A DNA stretch of 36,320 bases from Streptomyces sp. sk2.1 (GCF_008120935.1 NZ_RDBO01000077.1:1231123-1267442); one strand, 5' to 3'; positions 14,435 to 22,134 are shown, numbered from the stretch's first letter. Notes: a model not told the origin generated them from the letters alone. Numbers and translations are program-made.

Positions 14435-14793
14435 GATCCCCGCGGATCGAGGCGTTGCGGGACGGTTCCGTCATGCGAAGCACACCCGGTCCGACCGCCG
14501 CCCGTCCCCCGCACGCACATCGCGGGACCACGCCCCGGGCGCGGGCCGCGAACGCCACGCACGGCGGGCGGCCCGCATCGGGGAAGGGCGCGAGGCTCGC
14601 ACCAGGAACGGGCGCGTGGACCGCATCATGGAAGGACGTGCGGGTCGCGTCGGGAAAGGACGCGCGGGGCGTGGTCCCGCGATGTGCGTGCGGGGGACGG
14701 GCGGCGGTCGGACCGGGTGTGCTTCGCATGACGGAACCGTCCCGCAACGCCTCGATCCGCGGGGATCATGAAACGGATCTGTGGACTACCGAC
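14409..14793. repeat. Fold-back structure: perfect 129-bp inverted repeat, 127-bp loop
   Basis: Bases 14409-14537 are the exact reverse complement of 14665-14793, with 14538-14664 between. Landmarks appear on both sides in opposite orientation: TAGTCCACA (14414-14422) mirrors TGTGGACTA (14780-14788), and GTTTCATGATCC near 14428 mirrors GGATCATGAAAC near 14761. Pairing breaks abruptly at both ends (14408/14794 and 14538/14664). No flanking direct repeat, transposase or recombinase is visible. The left junction truncates the M23 peptidase, while the right arm leads smoothly towards the rpsB promoter, so the right arm looks original and the left arm like the inverted copy. Confidence 0.95.
14574..14669. 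repeat. Four degenerate 24-bp tandem repeats
   Basis: Units begin at 14574, 14598, 14622 and 14646, each exactly 24 bp with the pattern CGC-rTC-nnGGAAsGrCGyG-nGG. They fill most of the loop of the fold-back and enter its right arm by 5 bp. The period is a multiple of three and no stop interrupts it on several frames, but no recognisable protein is encoded. Confidence 0.75.
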
Positions 14794-14835
14794 CGGTTGT
14801 GGACAGCGCCGTCACCCGGCACCCGGGCCGTCCCG

Positions 14836-14841
14836 TACACT
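14836..14841 (+). promoter_or_regulatory. Candidate rpsB -10 box (TACACT)
   Basis: TACACT matches TAnnnT closely and lies 165 bp before the rpsB ATG. It would give a leader of about 160 nt, long enough for the S2-type autoregulation known for rpsB in other bacteria; I cannot assign a specific fold. No clear -35 is seen. Confidence 0.45.
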
Positions 14842-15006
14842 TCCTATGGCGATCCGGGTCACCGGGTCGACTTCGCACGCCCCGCCACCTCCCTCTCAGC
14901 GGACGGTGGCCGCGCTCCTCGGTCCCTCGTGGCACGGCGCGTCGGGGCGTCAGGCGCGACAGCAATCCTGCGGTCGCGACAACCGAGCACCTCAAGGAGT
15001 ACGGCC

Positions 15007-15897
15007 ATGGCCGTCGTCACGATGCGGGAGCTGCTGGAAAGCGGCGTCCACTTCGGTCACCAGACCCGTCGCTGGAACCCGAAGATGAAGCGCTTCATCT
15101 TCACCGAGCGCAACGGCATCTACATCATCGACCTGCTCCAGTCGCTGTCGTACATCGACCGCGCCTACGAGTTCGTCAAGGAGACCGTCGCCCACGGCGG
15201 CTCCATCATGTTCGTGGGTACGAAGAAGCAGGCCCAGGAGGCCATCGCCGAGCAGGCGACGCGCGTCGGCATGCCGTACGTCAACCAGCGTTGGCTCGGT
15301 GGCATGCTCACCAACTTCTCCACCGTCTACAAGCGCCTTCAGCGTCTGAAGGAGCTCGAGCTCATCGACTTCGAGGACGTGGCCGCCTCCGGCCTCACCA
15401 AGAAGGAGCTCTTGGTCCTCTCCCGCGAGAAGGCCAAGCTGGAGAAGACCCTCGGTGGTATCCGCGAGATGCAGAAGGTGCCCAGCGCCGTCTGGATCGT
15501 CGACACCAAGAAGGAGCACATCGCCGTCGGTGAGGCGCGCAAGCTCCACATCCCGGTCGTCGCGATCCTCGACACCAACTGCGACCCCGACGAGGTCGAC
15601 TACAAGATTCCGGGCAACGACGACGCGATCCGCTCCGTCACCCTGCTCACCCGCGTGATCGCCGACGCCGTCGCCGAGGGCCTCATCGCCCGTTCCGGTG
15701 CCGCCACCGGTGACTCGAAGCCGGGCGAGAAGGCCGCCGGCGAGCCGCTCGCCGAGTGGGAGCGCGACCTGCTCGAGGGCGACAAGAAGGCCGACGCCGA
15801 GGTGCAGTCCTCCGCCGAGACCGAGAAGGTCGCCGACGCCGAGAAGCCGGCCGAGGCTGCTGCCGAGGCCCCGGCCGCGGACGCCGAGCAGGCCTGA
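15007..15897 (+). CDS. rpsB: 30S ribosomal protein S2
   Basis: S2 is a late-assembling small-subunit protein. The 296-residue sequence opens MAVVTMRELLESGVHFGHQ and contains the family stretches RWNPKMKRFIF, MFVGTKKQAQEAI, YVNQRWLGGMLTNF and the VAILDTNCDPDEVDY region. After about residue 240 comes an acidic Ala/Glu/Lys tail typical of high-GC actinobacteria, probably disordered. ATG 15007 is 8 nt after AAGGAG (14993-14998). The in-frame open region upstream runs back through the inverted repeat but has no S2 character. It is followed by tsf, the usual partner. Confidence 0.97.
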   Translation: MAVVTMRELLESGVHFGHQTRRWNPKMKRFIFTERNGIYIIDLLQSLSYIDRAYEFVKETVAHGGSIMFVGTKKQAQEAIAEQATRVGMPYVNQRWLGGMLTNFSTVYKRLQRLKELELIDFEDVAASGLTKKELLVLSREKAKLEKTLGGIREMQKVPSAVWIVDTKKEHIAVGEARKLHIPVVAILDTNCDPDEVDYKIPGNDDAIRSVTLLTRVIADAVAEGLIARSGAATGDSKPGEKAAGEPLAEWERDLLEGDKKADAEVQSSAETEKVADAEKPAEAAAEAPAADAEQA

Positions 15898-15914
15898 CAT
15901 CCGTCACGGCTGAC

Positions 15915-15953
15915 GACGGCGGGGGCCGGTGCCACAAGCACCGCCCCCGCCGT
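15915..15953 (+). terminator. Hairpin between rpsB and tsf
   Basis: GACGGCGGGGG (15915-15925) pairs with CCCCCGCCGTC (15943-15953); the stem extends inward through a bulged C to CGGTG/CACCG around the loop CCACAAG. There is no T-run. It probably acts as a partial terminator or processing signal that sets the S2/EF-Ts ratio (inference). Confidence 0.55.
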
Positions 15954-15996
15954 CCACCCGTAGATCTTTCAGACTTCGAGAGAGAAACACAGACTC

Positions 15997-16833
15997 ATGG
16001 CGAACTACACCGCCGCTGACGTCAAGAAGCTCCGCGAGCTGACCGGCGCCGGCATGATGGACTGCAAGAAGGCGCTCGACGAGGCCGAGGGCAACGTCGA
16101 CAAGGCCGTCGAGGCGCTCCGCATCAAGGGTCAGAAGGGCGTCGCCAAGCGCGAGGGCCGCTCTGCCGAGAACGGCGCCGTCGTCTCCCTCATCTCCGAG
16201 GACCAGACGTCCGGCGTTCTGCTGGAGCTGAAGTGCGAGACGGACTTCGTCGCCAAGGGCGAGAAGTTCCAGGGCGTCGCGAACACCCTCGCCGCGCACG
16301 TCGCCGCCACCTCCCCGGCCGACCTGGAGGCGCTGCTCGCCTCCGAGATCGAGGCCGGCAAGACCGTCCAGGCGTACGTCGACGAGGCCAACGCCAACCT
16401 CGGCGAGAAGATCGTCCTGGACCGCTTCGCGCAGTTCACCGGCGCGTACGTCTCCGCGTACATGCACCGCACCATGCCCGACCTGCCGCCGCAGATCGGT
16501 GTCCTGGTCGAGCTGGACAAGGCCGACGCCGAGCTGGCCAAGGGCATCGCGCAGCACATCGCCGCGTTCGCCCCGAAGTACCTGTCCCGCGAGGACGTCC
16601 CGGCCGAGGTCGTCGAGGCCGAGCGCCGCGTCGCCGAGGAGACCACCCGCGCCGAGGGCAAGCCCGAGGCCGCGCTCCCGAAGATCGTCGAGGGTCGCGT
16701 CAACGGCTTCTTCAAGGAGGCCACCCTCCTCGGCCAGCCGTACGCGCTGGACAACAAGAAGTCCGTTCAGAAGGTCCTGGACGAGGCCGGTGTCACCCTG
16801 AAGCGCTTCACGCGCATCAAGGTCGGCATCTGA
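15997..16833 (+). CDS. tsf: Elongation factor Ts
   Basis: EF-Ts exchanges GDP for GTP on EF-Tu. The 278 residues start with the UBA-like module and the signature LRELTGAGMMDCKKALDE (about residues 11-28), continue with the TDFVAKGEKF contact segment and the dimerisation core, and end with the short C-terminal module LKRFTRIKVG. The length is standard for actinobacteria. ATG 15997 follows a GAGAGA purine run. It lies 99 bp after rpsB and is separated from pyrH by a promoter-like box and a strong hairpin. Confidence 0.97.
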   Translation: MANYTAADVKKLRELTGAGMMDCKKALDEAEGNVDKAVEALRIKGQKGVAKREGRSAENGAVVSLISEDQTSGVLLELKCETDFVAKGEKFQGVANTLAAHVAATSPADLEALLASEIEAGKTVQAYVDEANANLGEKIVLDRFAQFTGAYVSAYMHRTMPDLPPQIGVLVELDKADAELAKGIAQHIAAFAPKYLSREDVPAEVVEAERRVAEETTRAEGKPEAALPKIVEGRVNGFFKEATLLGQPYALDNKKSVQKVLDEAGVTLKRFTRIKVGI

Positions 16834-16862
16834 GCCCGTCCGCGAACAACGGTGGACCCCTA

Positions 16863-16868
16863 TAGGGT
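16863..16868 (+). promoter_or_regulatory. Candidate pyrH -10 box (TAGGGT)
   Basis: TAGGGT stands in the small inverted repeat ACCCC-TAT-AGGGT (from 16856), 125 bp upstream of pyrH. It would produce a leader of about 118 nt containing the hairpin at 16921-16965. The -35 region is not obvious. Confidence 0.4.
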
Positions 16869-16920
16869 CTAGTGCAGTCGTCGGCCGCACTCACGCCGTA
16901 CGACCGCAGATCTGACGAGG

Positions 16921-16965
16921 AGGCCATTGCCGCTGAGGGACACCAGACCCACCGGCAATGGCCTT
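16921..16965 (+). terminator. tsf terminator or pyrH leader attenuator hairpin
   Basis: AGGCCATTGCCG (16921-16932) is the perfect reverse complement of CGGCAATGGCCT (16953-16964), then TCTTCG. The 12-bp stem has a 20-nt loop and ends 28 nt before the pyrH ATG. Because a -10-like box lies upstream of it, it may be a leader attenuator rather than a simple tsf terminator. Confidence 0.6.
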
Positions 16966-16992
16966 CTTCGTATGTGCACGAGGAGAATCTCC

Positions 16993-17769
16993 ATGAACAA
17001 GGGCGCGGACGCCGCACAAGGCGACCACAAGCGCGACGACGGCAAGGTGGCAGGACGCTTCATGCTGAAGCTGTCCGGAGAGGCGTTCGCCGGCGGCGGG
17101 GGTCTCGGTGTCGACCCCGACGTCGTACACGCCATCGCCCGGGAAATCGCGGCCGTGGTCCGTGACGGTGCGGAAATCGCCGTCGTCATCGGTGGCGGCA
17201 ACTTCTTCCGCGGTGCCGAGCTCCAGCAACGCGGCATGGACCGGGCCCGGTCCGACTACATGGGCATGCTCGGCACGGTCATGAACTGCCTGGCGCTCCA
17301 GGACTTCCTGGAGAAGGAGGGCATCGACTCGCGCGTCCAGACCGCCATCACCATGGGGCAGGTCGCGGAGCCGTACATCCCGCTGCGCGCCGTGCGCCAC
17401 CTGGAGAAGGGCCGCGTCGTCATCTTCGGTGCCGGTATGGGGATGCCGTACTTCTCCACCGACACCACTGCCGCCCAGCGCGCCCTGGAGATCGACGCAG
17501 AGGCCCTTCTGATGGGCAAGAACGGGGTGGACGGGGTCTACGACTCCGACCCGAAGACCAACCCCGACGCGGTGAAGTTCGACGCGCTCGAGTACGGCGA
17601 GGTACTCGCCCGCGACCTCAAGGTCGCCGACGCCACCGCCATCACGCTCTGCCGTGACAACGACCTCCCGATCCTTGTCTTCGAACTGACCGCCATGGGC
17701 AATATCGCCCGCGCGGTCAAGGGTGAGAAGATCGGCACGCTCGTGAGTGACCGGAGCACCCGGGTCTGA
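16993..17769 (+). CDS. pyrH: UMP kinase
   Basis: PyrH phosphorylates UMP to UDP with ATP and is the hexameric bacterial type of the amino-acid-kinase fold. The 258 residues include FMLKLSGEAF (ATP/phosphate-binding Lys), the GGGNFFRG loop, the MGMLGTVMNCLALQDFLE helix, TAITMGQVAEPY and the NGVDGVYDSDPKTNP nucleotide-binding segment. ATG 16993 follows AGGAGA (16981-16986); earlier in-frame sequence is leader. The first 18 residues are a variable extension. It heads the pyrH-frr-cdsA group. Confidence 0.97.
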   Translation: MNKGADAAQGDHKRDDGKVAGRFMLKLSGEAFAGGGGLGVDPDVVHAIAREIAAVVRDGAEIAVVIGGGNFFRGAELQQRGMDRARSDYMGMLGTVMNCLALQDFLEKEGIDSRVQTAITMGQVAEPYIPLRAVRHLEKGRVVIFGAGMGMPYFSTDTTAAQRALEIDAEALLMGKNGVDGVYDSDPKTNPDAVKFDALEYGEVLARDLKVADATAITLCRDNDLPILVFELTAMGNIARAVKGEKIGTLVSDRSTRV

Positions 17770-17779
17770 GAACCGGGAG

Positions 17780-17828
17780 CCTTCCGGGCACGACGGAAGG
17801 GCCGGGGCCCCGGGTGACGTCCCGGGGC
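17780..17828 (+). terminator. Two tandem hairpins between pyrH and frr
   Basis: CCTTCC (17780-17785) pairs with GGAAGG (17795-17800). A second stem GCCCCGGG (17807-17814) pairs with CCCGGGGC (17821-17828) across TGACGT. They occupy the start of the 175-bp pyrH-frr gap and may attenuate read-through. Confidence 0.45.
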
Positions 17829-17944
17829 GGGCCCCGAAGGATGGACAACGGCCTGCCGGTCGGACACCGTGCAGGTGAGGACGCGACGCAGGACCCGCAG
17901 GGCCCGAGCACGCCGGGCCCGCTCAAGACACGCAGGAGCACGTG

Positions 17945-18502
17945 GTGATCGAAGAAACCCTCCTCGAGGCCGAGGAGAAGATGGAGAAGGCCGTCGTCGT
18001 CGCGAAAGAGGACTTCGCCGCGATCCGGACCGGCCGTGCGCACCCGGCGATGTTCAACAAGATCGTCGCCGACTACTACGGCGCGCTGACCCCGATCAAC
18101 CAGCTCGCCTCGTTCTCGGTGCCCGAGCCGCGCATGGCCGTCGTGACGCCGTTCGACAAGAGCGCGCTGCGCAACATCGAGCAGGCCATCCGCGACTCGG
18201 ACCTCGGCGTCAACCCGAGCAACGACGGCAACATCATCCGGGTCACCTTCCCGGAGCTGACCGAGGAGCGCCGCCGCGACTACATCAAGGTCGCCAAGGC
18301 GAAGGCCGAGGACGCCAAGATCTCCATCCGCGCCGTGCGACGCAAGGCCAAGGAAACCCTCGACAAGCTGGTCAAGGACAAGGAGTCGGGCGAGGACGAG
18401 GTGCGCCGCGCCGAGAAGGAGCTCGACGACACCACCGCGAAGTACGTCGCGCAGGTCGACGAGCTGCTCAAGCACAAGGAAGCCGAGCTGCTCGAAGTCT
18501 GA
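17945..18502 (+). CDS. frr: Ribosome recycling factor
   Basis: With EF-G, RRF splits post-termination ribosomes. The 185 residues show the three-helix and beta/alpha/beta domains typical of RRF: FAAIRTGRAHPAMFNKI near the start, LASFSVPEPRMAVVTPFDK in domain II, GVNPSNDGNIIRVTFPELTEERR, and the long C-terminal helix ending DELLKHKEAELLEV. The start is GTG 17945, 6 nt after AGGAG (17934-17938); the GTG at 17942 adds one residue. Its stop overlaps the cdsA ATG by one base. Confidence 0.97.
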   Translation: MIEETLLEAEEKMEKAVVVAKEDFAAIRTGRAHPAMFNKIVADYYGALTPINQLASFSVPEPRMAVVTPFDKSALRNIEQAIRDSDLGVNPSNDGNIIRVTFPELTEERRRDYIKVAKAKAEDAKISIRAVRRKAKETLDKLVKDKESGEDEVRRAEKELDDTTAKYVAQVDELLKHKEAELLEV

Positions 18503-19587
18503 TGAACGACTCTTCCCGGGGCGCCCCGCCGGGTGCCGGCAGCTGGGGCGTGCCCGAGTTGCAGGCCGTTCCGGCGGGTCCGGCATACGATGTGCACGGC
18601 GCCCAGCAGACTCGGCCCATGCCCATCGTGCCGGACGTTCCCGACGCAGGTAGAGACGCTGACGACCGTGATGACCGGGACCAGGGGGCCGGACGCCTGA
18701 GCGGCGGCCCCCTGTTCCGTGACGAGAAGCCGCAGGAGCCCATGTCCACCGCCGCGCCGCCCCCGCAGAAGAAACGTGCGGGTCGTGACCTGCGAGCCGC
18801 CATAGGGGTCGGTGTGGGGCTCGGCGCCGTCATCGTCGCCTCGCTGTTCATCGTGAAGGACGTCTTCGTCGGCGTGGTCGTCGTCGCCGTCGTCGTCGGC
18901 CTGTGGGAGCTCACCTCCCGGCTGGAGGAACGCAAGGGCCTCAAGGTGCCGCTCGTCCCGCTGGCCGTCGGCGGCGCGGCGATGGTGGTGGCCGGTTACG
19001 TACGGGGCGCCGAGGGTGCCTGGGTGGCGACGGCGCTGACCGCGCTCGCCGTCCTCGTCTGGCGGATGACCGCCCCGCCGGAGGGCTACCTCAAGGACGT
19101 CACGGCCGGGGTGTTCGCCACCTTCTACGTGCCGTTCCTCGCCACCTTCGTCGCCATGCTCCTGAGCGCCGACGACGGACCGCAGCGGGTGCTCACCTTC
19201 CTGCTGCTGACCGTGGTCAGCGACACGGGCGCGTACGCCGTCGGCTGGCGCTTCGGGAAGCACAAGCTCGCGCCGCGCATCAGCCCCGGGAAGACCCGCG
19301 AGGGACTGTTCGGGGCCATCGCCTTCGCGATGGTCGCCGGTGCGCTGTGCATGCAGTTCCTGATCGACGGCGGTTCCTGGTGGCAGGGGCTGCTGCTCGG
19401 ACTCGCGGTCGCGGTCAGCGCCACCCTCGGCGACCTCGGGGAGTCGATGATCAAACGGGACCTCGGCATCAAGGACATGGGCACGCTGCTGCCGGGGCAC
19501 GGCGGGATCATGGACCGGCTGGACTCGCTGCTGCCGACCGCCCCCGTGGTCTGGCTGCTGCTGGTGGTGTTCGTCGGCTCCGGCTGA
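18502..19587 (+). CDS. cdsA: Phosphatidate cytidylyltransferase
   Basis: CdsA makes CDP-diacylglycerol from phosphatidic acid and CTP in the cytoplasmic membrane, feeding all major phospholipids. The 361-residue protein has an acidic/Pro-rich cytoplasmic N-terminus of about 95 residues, then about eight hydrophobic segments. The CDS signature runs from S315 (SMIKRDLGIKD) through LLPGHGGIMDRLD. The long N-terminal extension is common in Streptomyces. ATG 18502 overlaps the frr stop; earlier methionines such as the MSTAAPPP site near residue 81 are less likely starts. A strong hairpin follows. Confidence 0.95.
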   Translation: MNDSSRGAPPGAGSWGVPELQAVPAGPAYDVHGAQQTRPMPIVPDVPDAGRDADDRDDRDQGAGRLSGGPLFRDEKPQEPMSTAAPPPQKKRAGRDLRAAIGVGVGLGAVIVASLFIVKDVFVGVVVVAVVVGLWELTSRLEERKGLKVPLVPLAVGGAAMVVAGYVRGAEGAWVATALTALAVLVWRMTAPPEGYLKDVTAGVFATFYVPFLATFVAMLLSADDGPQRVLTFLLLTVVSDTGAYAVGWRFGKHKLAPRISPGKTREGLFGAIAFAMVAGALCMQFLIDGGSWWQGLLLGLAVAVSATLGDLGESMIKRDLGIKDMGTLLPGHGGIMDRLDSLLPTAPVVWLLLVVFVGSG

Positions 19588-19612
19588 GACCGGCCTCCGG
19601 CCGGGGGTTTTC
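19588..19612 (+). terminator. cdsA intrinsic terminator
   Basis: CCGGCC (19590-19595), loop TCC, GGCCGG (19599-19604), then GGGTTTTC. This is one of the few hairpins in the window with a real T-run and lies immediately after the cdsA stop. Confidence 0.75.
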
Positions 19613-19620
19613 ACGGGTCA

Positions 19621-19649
19621 GGGCCCGTCGTCCACAGGACGGCGGGCCC
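19621..19649. terminator. Second hairpin between cdsA and rlmN
   Basis: GGGCCCGTCGTCC (19621-19633) pairs with GGACGGCGGGCCC (19637-19649) with one wobble pair and a 3-nt loop. It probably backs up the preceding terminator. The loop region contains TCGTCCACA, which also resembles a DnaA box. Confidence 0.6.
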
Positions 19650-19680
19650 TTGCCGTCGCGTCTGCGACACTGGATGGACC

Positions 19681-20787
19681 ATGCCTAAGCCCGGAGAACT
19701 CACTTTCGTCGCGCCCCGCGGAGCCAAGAAGCCGCCGCGGCACCTCGCCGACCTCACGCCCGCCGAGCGCAGGGAGGCCGTCGCCGCGATCGGCGAGAAG
19801 CCGTTCCGCGCCCAGCAGCTCTCGCAGCACTACTTCGCGCGGTACGCGCACGACCCGGCCGAGTGGACCAACATCCCGGCCGGATCGCGGGACAAGCTCG
19901 CCGAGGCGATGTTCCCCGATCTGATGTCCGTGGTCCGTCACATCAGCTGTGACGACGACACCACCCGCAAGACGTTGTGGAAGCTCCATGACGGGACGCT
20001 CGTCGAGTCCGTCCTGATGCGTTACCCGGAGCGGGTGACGATGTGCATCTCGTCCCAGGCGGGATGCGGGATGAACTGCCCGTTCTGCGCGACGGGACAG
20101 GCCGGGCTCGACCGCAACCTGTCCACCGCCGAGATCGTCCACCAGATCGTGGACGGCATGCGGGCGCTGCGCGACGGGGAGGTCCCCGGCGGGCCGGCCC
20201 GACTCTCCAACATCGTCTTCATGGGCATGGGCGAGCCGCTCGCCAACTACAACCGGGTGGTCGGCGCGATCCGCCGGCTCACCGACCCGGAGCCGGACGG
20301 GCTGGGGCTCTCGCAGCGCGGGATCACCGTCTCCACCGTGGGCCTGGTGCCCGCGATGCTCCGCTTCGCCGACGAGGGCTTCAAGTGCCGCCTCGCCGTC
20401 TCGCTGCACGCGCCGGACGACGAGCTGCGCGACACCCTCGTCCCCGTGAACACGCGCTGGAAGGTGCGTGAGGTGCTGGACGCGGCGTGGGAGTACGCGG
20501 AGAAGTCCGGCCGCCGCATCTCCATCGAGTACGCCCTGATCCGCGACATCAACGACCAGGCGTGGCGCGGCGACCTGCTCGGCAGGCTCCTCAAGGGCAA
20601 GCGGGTGCACGTCAACCTGATCCCGCTGAACCCCACGCCCGGTTCCAAGTGGACCGCCTCCCGGCCCGAGGACGAGAAGGCGTTCGTCGAGGCGATCGCC
20701 GCCCACGGCGTTCCGGTGACCGTGCGGGACACCCGCGGCCAGGAGATCGACGGGGCCTGCGGACAGTTGGCGGCGGCCGAGCGCTGA
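19681..20787 (+). CDS. rlmN: Dual-specificity RNA methyltransferase RlmN
   Basis: RlmN is a radical-SAM enzyme that methylates C2 of A2503 in 23S rRNA and A37 in some tRNAs. The 368 residues contain the iron-sulfur CxxxCxxC at C129/C133/C136 (CGMNCPFC), the SAM-binding GMGEPLANYN segment, the HAPDDELRDTLVPVN stretch and a conserved C-terminal cysteine C360 (IDGACGQ), one of the cysteines needed for its methyl-transfer mechanism. Both key cysteine sites are present, so it should be active. ATG 19681 has only a weak upstream GGATGG; a short or leaderless mRNA is possible. Confidence 0.96.
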   Translation: MPKPGELTFVAPRGAKKPPRHLADLTPAERREAVAAIGEKPFRAQQLSQHYFARYAHDPAEWTNIPAGSRDKLAEAMFPDLMSVVRHISCDDDTTRKTLWKLHDGTLVESVLMRYPERVTMCISSQAGCGMNCPFCATGQAGLDRNLSTAEIVHQIVDGMRALRDGEVPGGPARLSNIVFMGMGEPLANYNRVVGAIRRLTDPEPDGLGLSQRGITVSTVGLVPAMLRFADEGFKCRLAVSLHAPDDELRDTLVPVNTRWKVREVLDAAWEYAEKSGRRISIEYALIRDINDQAWRGDLLGRLLKGKRVHVNLIPLNPTPGSKWTASRPEDEKAFVEAIAAHGVPVTVRDTRGQEIDGACGQLAAAER

Positions 20788-20816
20788 GCGCCTTCGGACG
20801 GCCGGAGGGGCCCGTG

Positions 20817-20822
20817 TAACCT
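20817..20822 (+). promoter_or_regulatory. Candidate -10 box (TAACCT) of the thiamine operon
   Basis: TAACCT fits TAnnnT and is placed so that transcription would start just before the P1 stem of the TPP riboswitch (20835). The -35 region is poor. Confidence 0.45.
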
Positions 20823-20834
20823 GGGCCCGAAATC

Positions 20835-20942
20835 AACTTCATATTCCGACAGGGGAGCGCCACAGCGCTGAGAGTGCGGCACCGAGGACAGGTCGTCCGC
20901 AGACCCTCTGAACCTCGCCCGGGTCATTCCGGGTAGGAAGTT
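20835..20942 (+). promoter_or_regulatory. TPP (THI-box) riboswitch
   Basis: The conserved core is complete: ACAGGGG (20849-20855), GCTGAGAGTGCGG (from 20867), ACCCTCTGAACCT (20903-20915) and GGGTCATTCCGGGTAGG (20921-20937). P1 forms between AACTTC (20835-20840) and GAAGTT (20937-20942). TPP binding would normally lower expression of the downstream genes, which here encode a thiamine-type ABC importer, so regulation and function agree. Confidence 0.95.
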
Positions 20943-20965
20943 CGGTCATCAACTCATGCTGTTGC

Positions 20966-20992
20966 GCCCTGCCCGCTTTCCGCGGGCAGGGC
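20966..20992 (+). terminator. Hairpin in the TPP riboswitch expression platform
   Basis: GCCCTGCCCGC (20966-20976) pairs perfectly with GCGGGCAGGGC (20982-20992) around a 5-nt loop, 23 nt after the aptamer and 38 nt before the thiB ATG. It is a probable transcription terminator used when TPP is bound, although no long T-run follows. Control at initiation of translation is the alternative. Confidence 0.6.
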
Positions 20993-21030
20993 CGCGTCTC
21001 TTCCTGGCCAAAACCCAGGAGGAATCCACA

Positions 21031-22134
21031 ATGAGCACCACCCACAGGACCGGGCGGCTCGCGGCGACGGCTGCCGCCGCCGCGCTGGGCGTCACCGCGC
21101 TCGCCGGATGCGGGAGCTCCGACGACCAGGCGTCCGGCGGCCCCAAGGGCTCCGGTTCGAAGACCGTGACCCTCGTCAGCCACGACTCCTTCAACGCCTC
21201 CGAGGAGGTGCTGAAGGAGTTCACGAAGGAGACCGGCTACACCGTCAAGGTACTGAAGAGCGGCGACGCGGGTGTCGCGCTCAACCAGGAGATCCTGACC
21301 AAGGGTTCCCCGCGCGGCGACGTGTTCTTCGGCGTCGACAACACGCTGCTCTCCCGTGCCCTCGACAGCGGGCTCTTCACGCCGTACGAGGCCAAGGGCC
21401 TGGACCGGGTCGCCGAGGCCACCCGGCTCGACGCCGAGCACCGGGTCACCCCGGTCGACACCGGCGACATCTGCGTCAACTACGACAAGAAGTACTTCGC
21501 CGACAAGAAGCTCGCGCCGCCGAGCACCTTCGCCGACCTGACGAAGCCCGCGTACAAGGACCTCCTCGTCACCGAGAACGCCGCGACCTCCTCGCCCGGC
21601 CTCGGCTTCCTCCTCGGCACCGTCGCCGCCTACGGAGAGAAGGGCTACCAGGACTACTGGAAGAAGCTGGAGAAGAACGGCGTCAAGGTCGTCGACGGCT
21701 GGGAGGAGGCGTACAACGAGGAGTTCTCCGGCTCGGCGGGCGGCAAGAAGGCCAAGGCCGACCGGCCGCTCGTCGTCTCGTACGCCTCCAGCCCGCCCGT
21801 CGAGGTGCTGTACGCGAAGCAGCCGCCGGCCGAGGCCCCGACCGGGGTCGCCACCGGGACCTGCTTCCGCCAGATCGAGTTCGCCGGTCTGCTGGACGGC
21901 GCGAAGAACGAGGCGGGCGGCAAGGCCCTGCTGGACTTCCTGATCAGCAAGAAGTTCCAGGAGGACATGCCGCTCAACATGTTCGTGAACCCGGTCGTCG
22001 AGGATGCCGAGCTGCCGGAGGTCTTCACGAAGTTCGGCGCCACCGTGGAGAAGCCGACGACCGTCGCCCCGGACAGCATCGCCAAGAACCGTGAGCAGTG
22101 GGTCCAGTCGTGGTCCTCGCTCGTAGTGAAGTAA
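21031..22134 (+). CDS. thiB: Thiamine ABC transporter substrate-binding lipoprotein
   Basis: The 367-residue protein begins with a lipoprotein signal peptide ending LAGC (Cys27 is lipidated), so it is anchored outside the membrane. The mature part follows the ThiB/TbpA pattern: TVTLVSHDSF at the first strand, GDVFFGVDNTLLSRALDSGL, SSPGLGFLLG, DGWEEAYNEEF and LVVSYASSPPVE all align with E. coli ThiB as I recall it. ATG 21031 follows the strongest Shine-Dalgarno seen here, AGGAGGAA (21017-21024). The TPP riboswitch upstream supports thiamine or a thiamine phosphate as ligand. Confidence 0.92.
   Translation: MSTTHRTGRLAATAAAAALGVTALAGCGSSDDQASGGPKGSGSKTVTLVSHDSFNASEEVLKEFTKETGYTVKVLKSGDAGVALNQEILTKGSPRGDVFFGVDNTLLSRALDSGLFTPYEAKGLDRVAEATRLDAEHRVTPVDTGDICVNYDKKYFADKKLAPPSTFADLTKPAYKDLLVTENAATSSPGLGFLLGTVAAYGEKGYQDYWKKLEKNGVKVVDGWEEAYNEEFSGSAGGKKAKADRPLVVSYASSPPVEVLYAKQPPAEAPTGVATGTCFRQIEFAGLLDGAKNEAGGKALLDFLISKKFQEDMPLNMFVNPVVEDAELPEVFTKFGATVEKPTTVAPDSIAKNREQWVQSWSSLVVK

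Noticed and set aside
14409..14793. Inverted repeat as an intact insertion sequence
   Set aside because: The 127-bp loop encodes no transposase and there is no flanking target-site duplication. A non-autonomous element is not excluded but lacks support.
14455..15006. Long N-terminal extension of rpsB through the inverted repeat
   Set aside because: S2 homology begins at ATG 15007, which has a good ribosome-binding site. The upstream frame is open only because of GC bias and mirrors the frame on the other arm.
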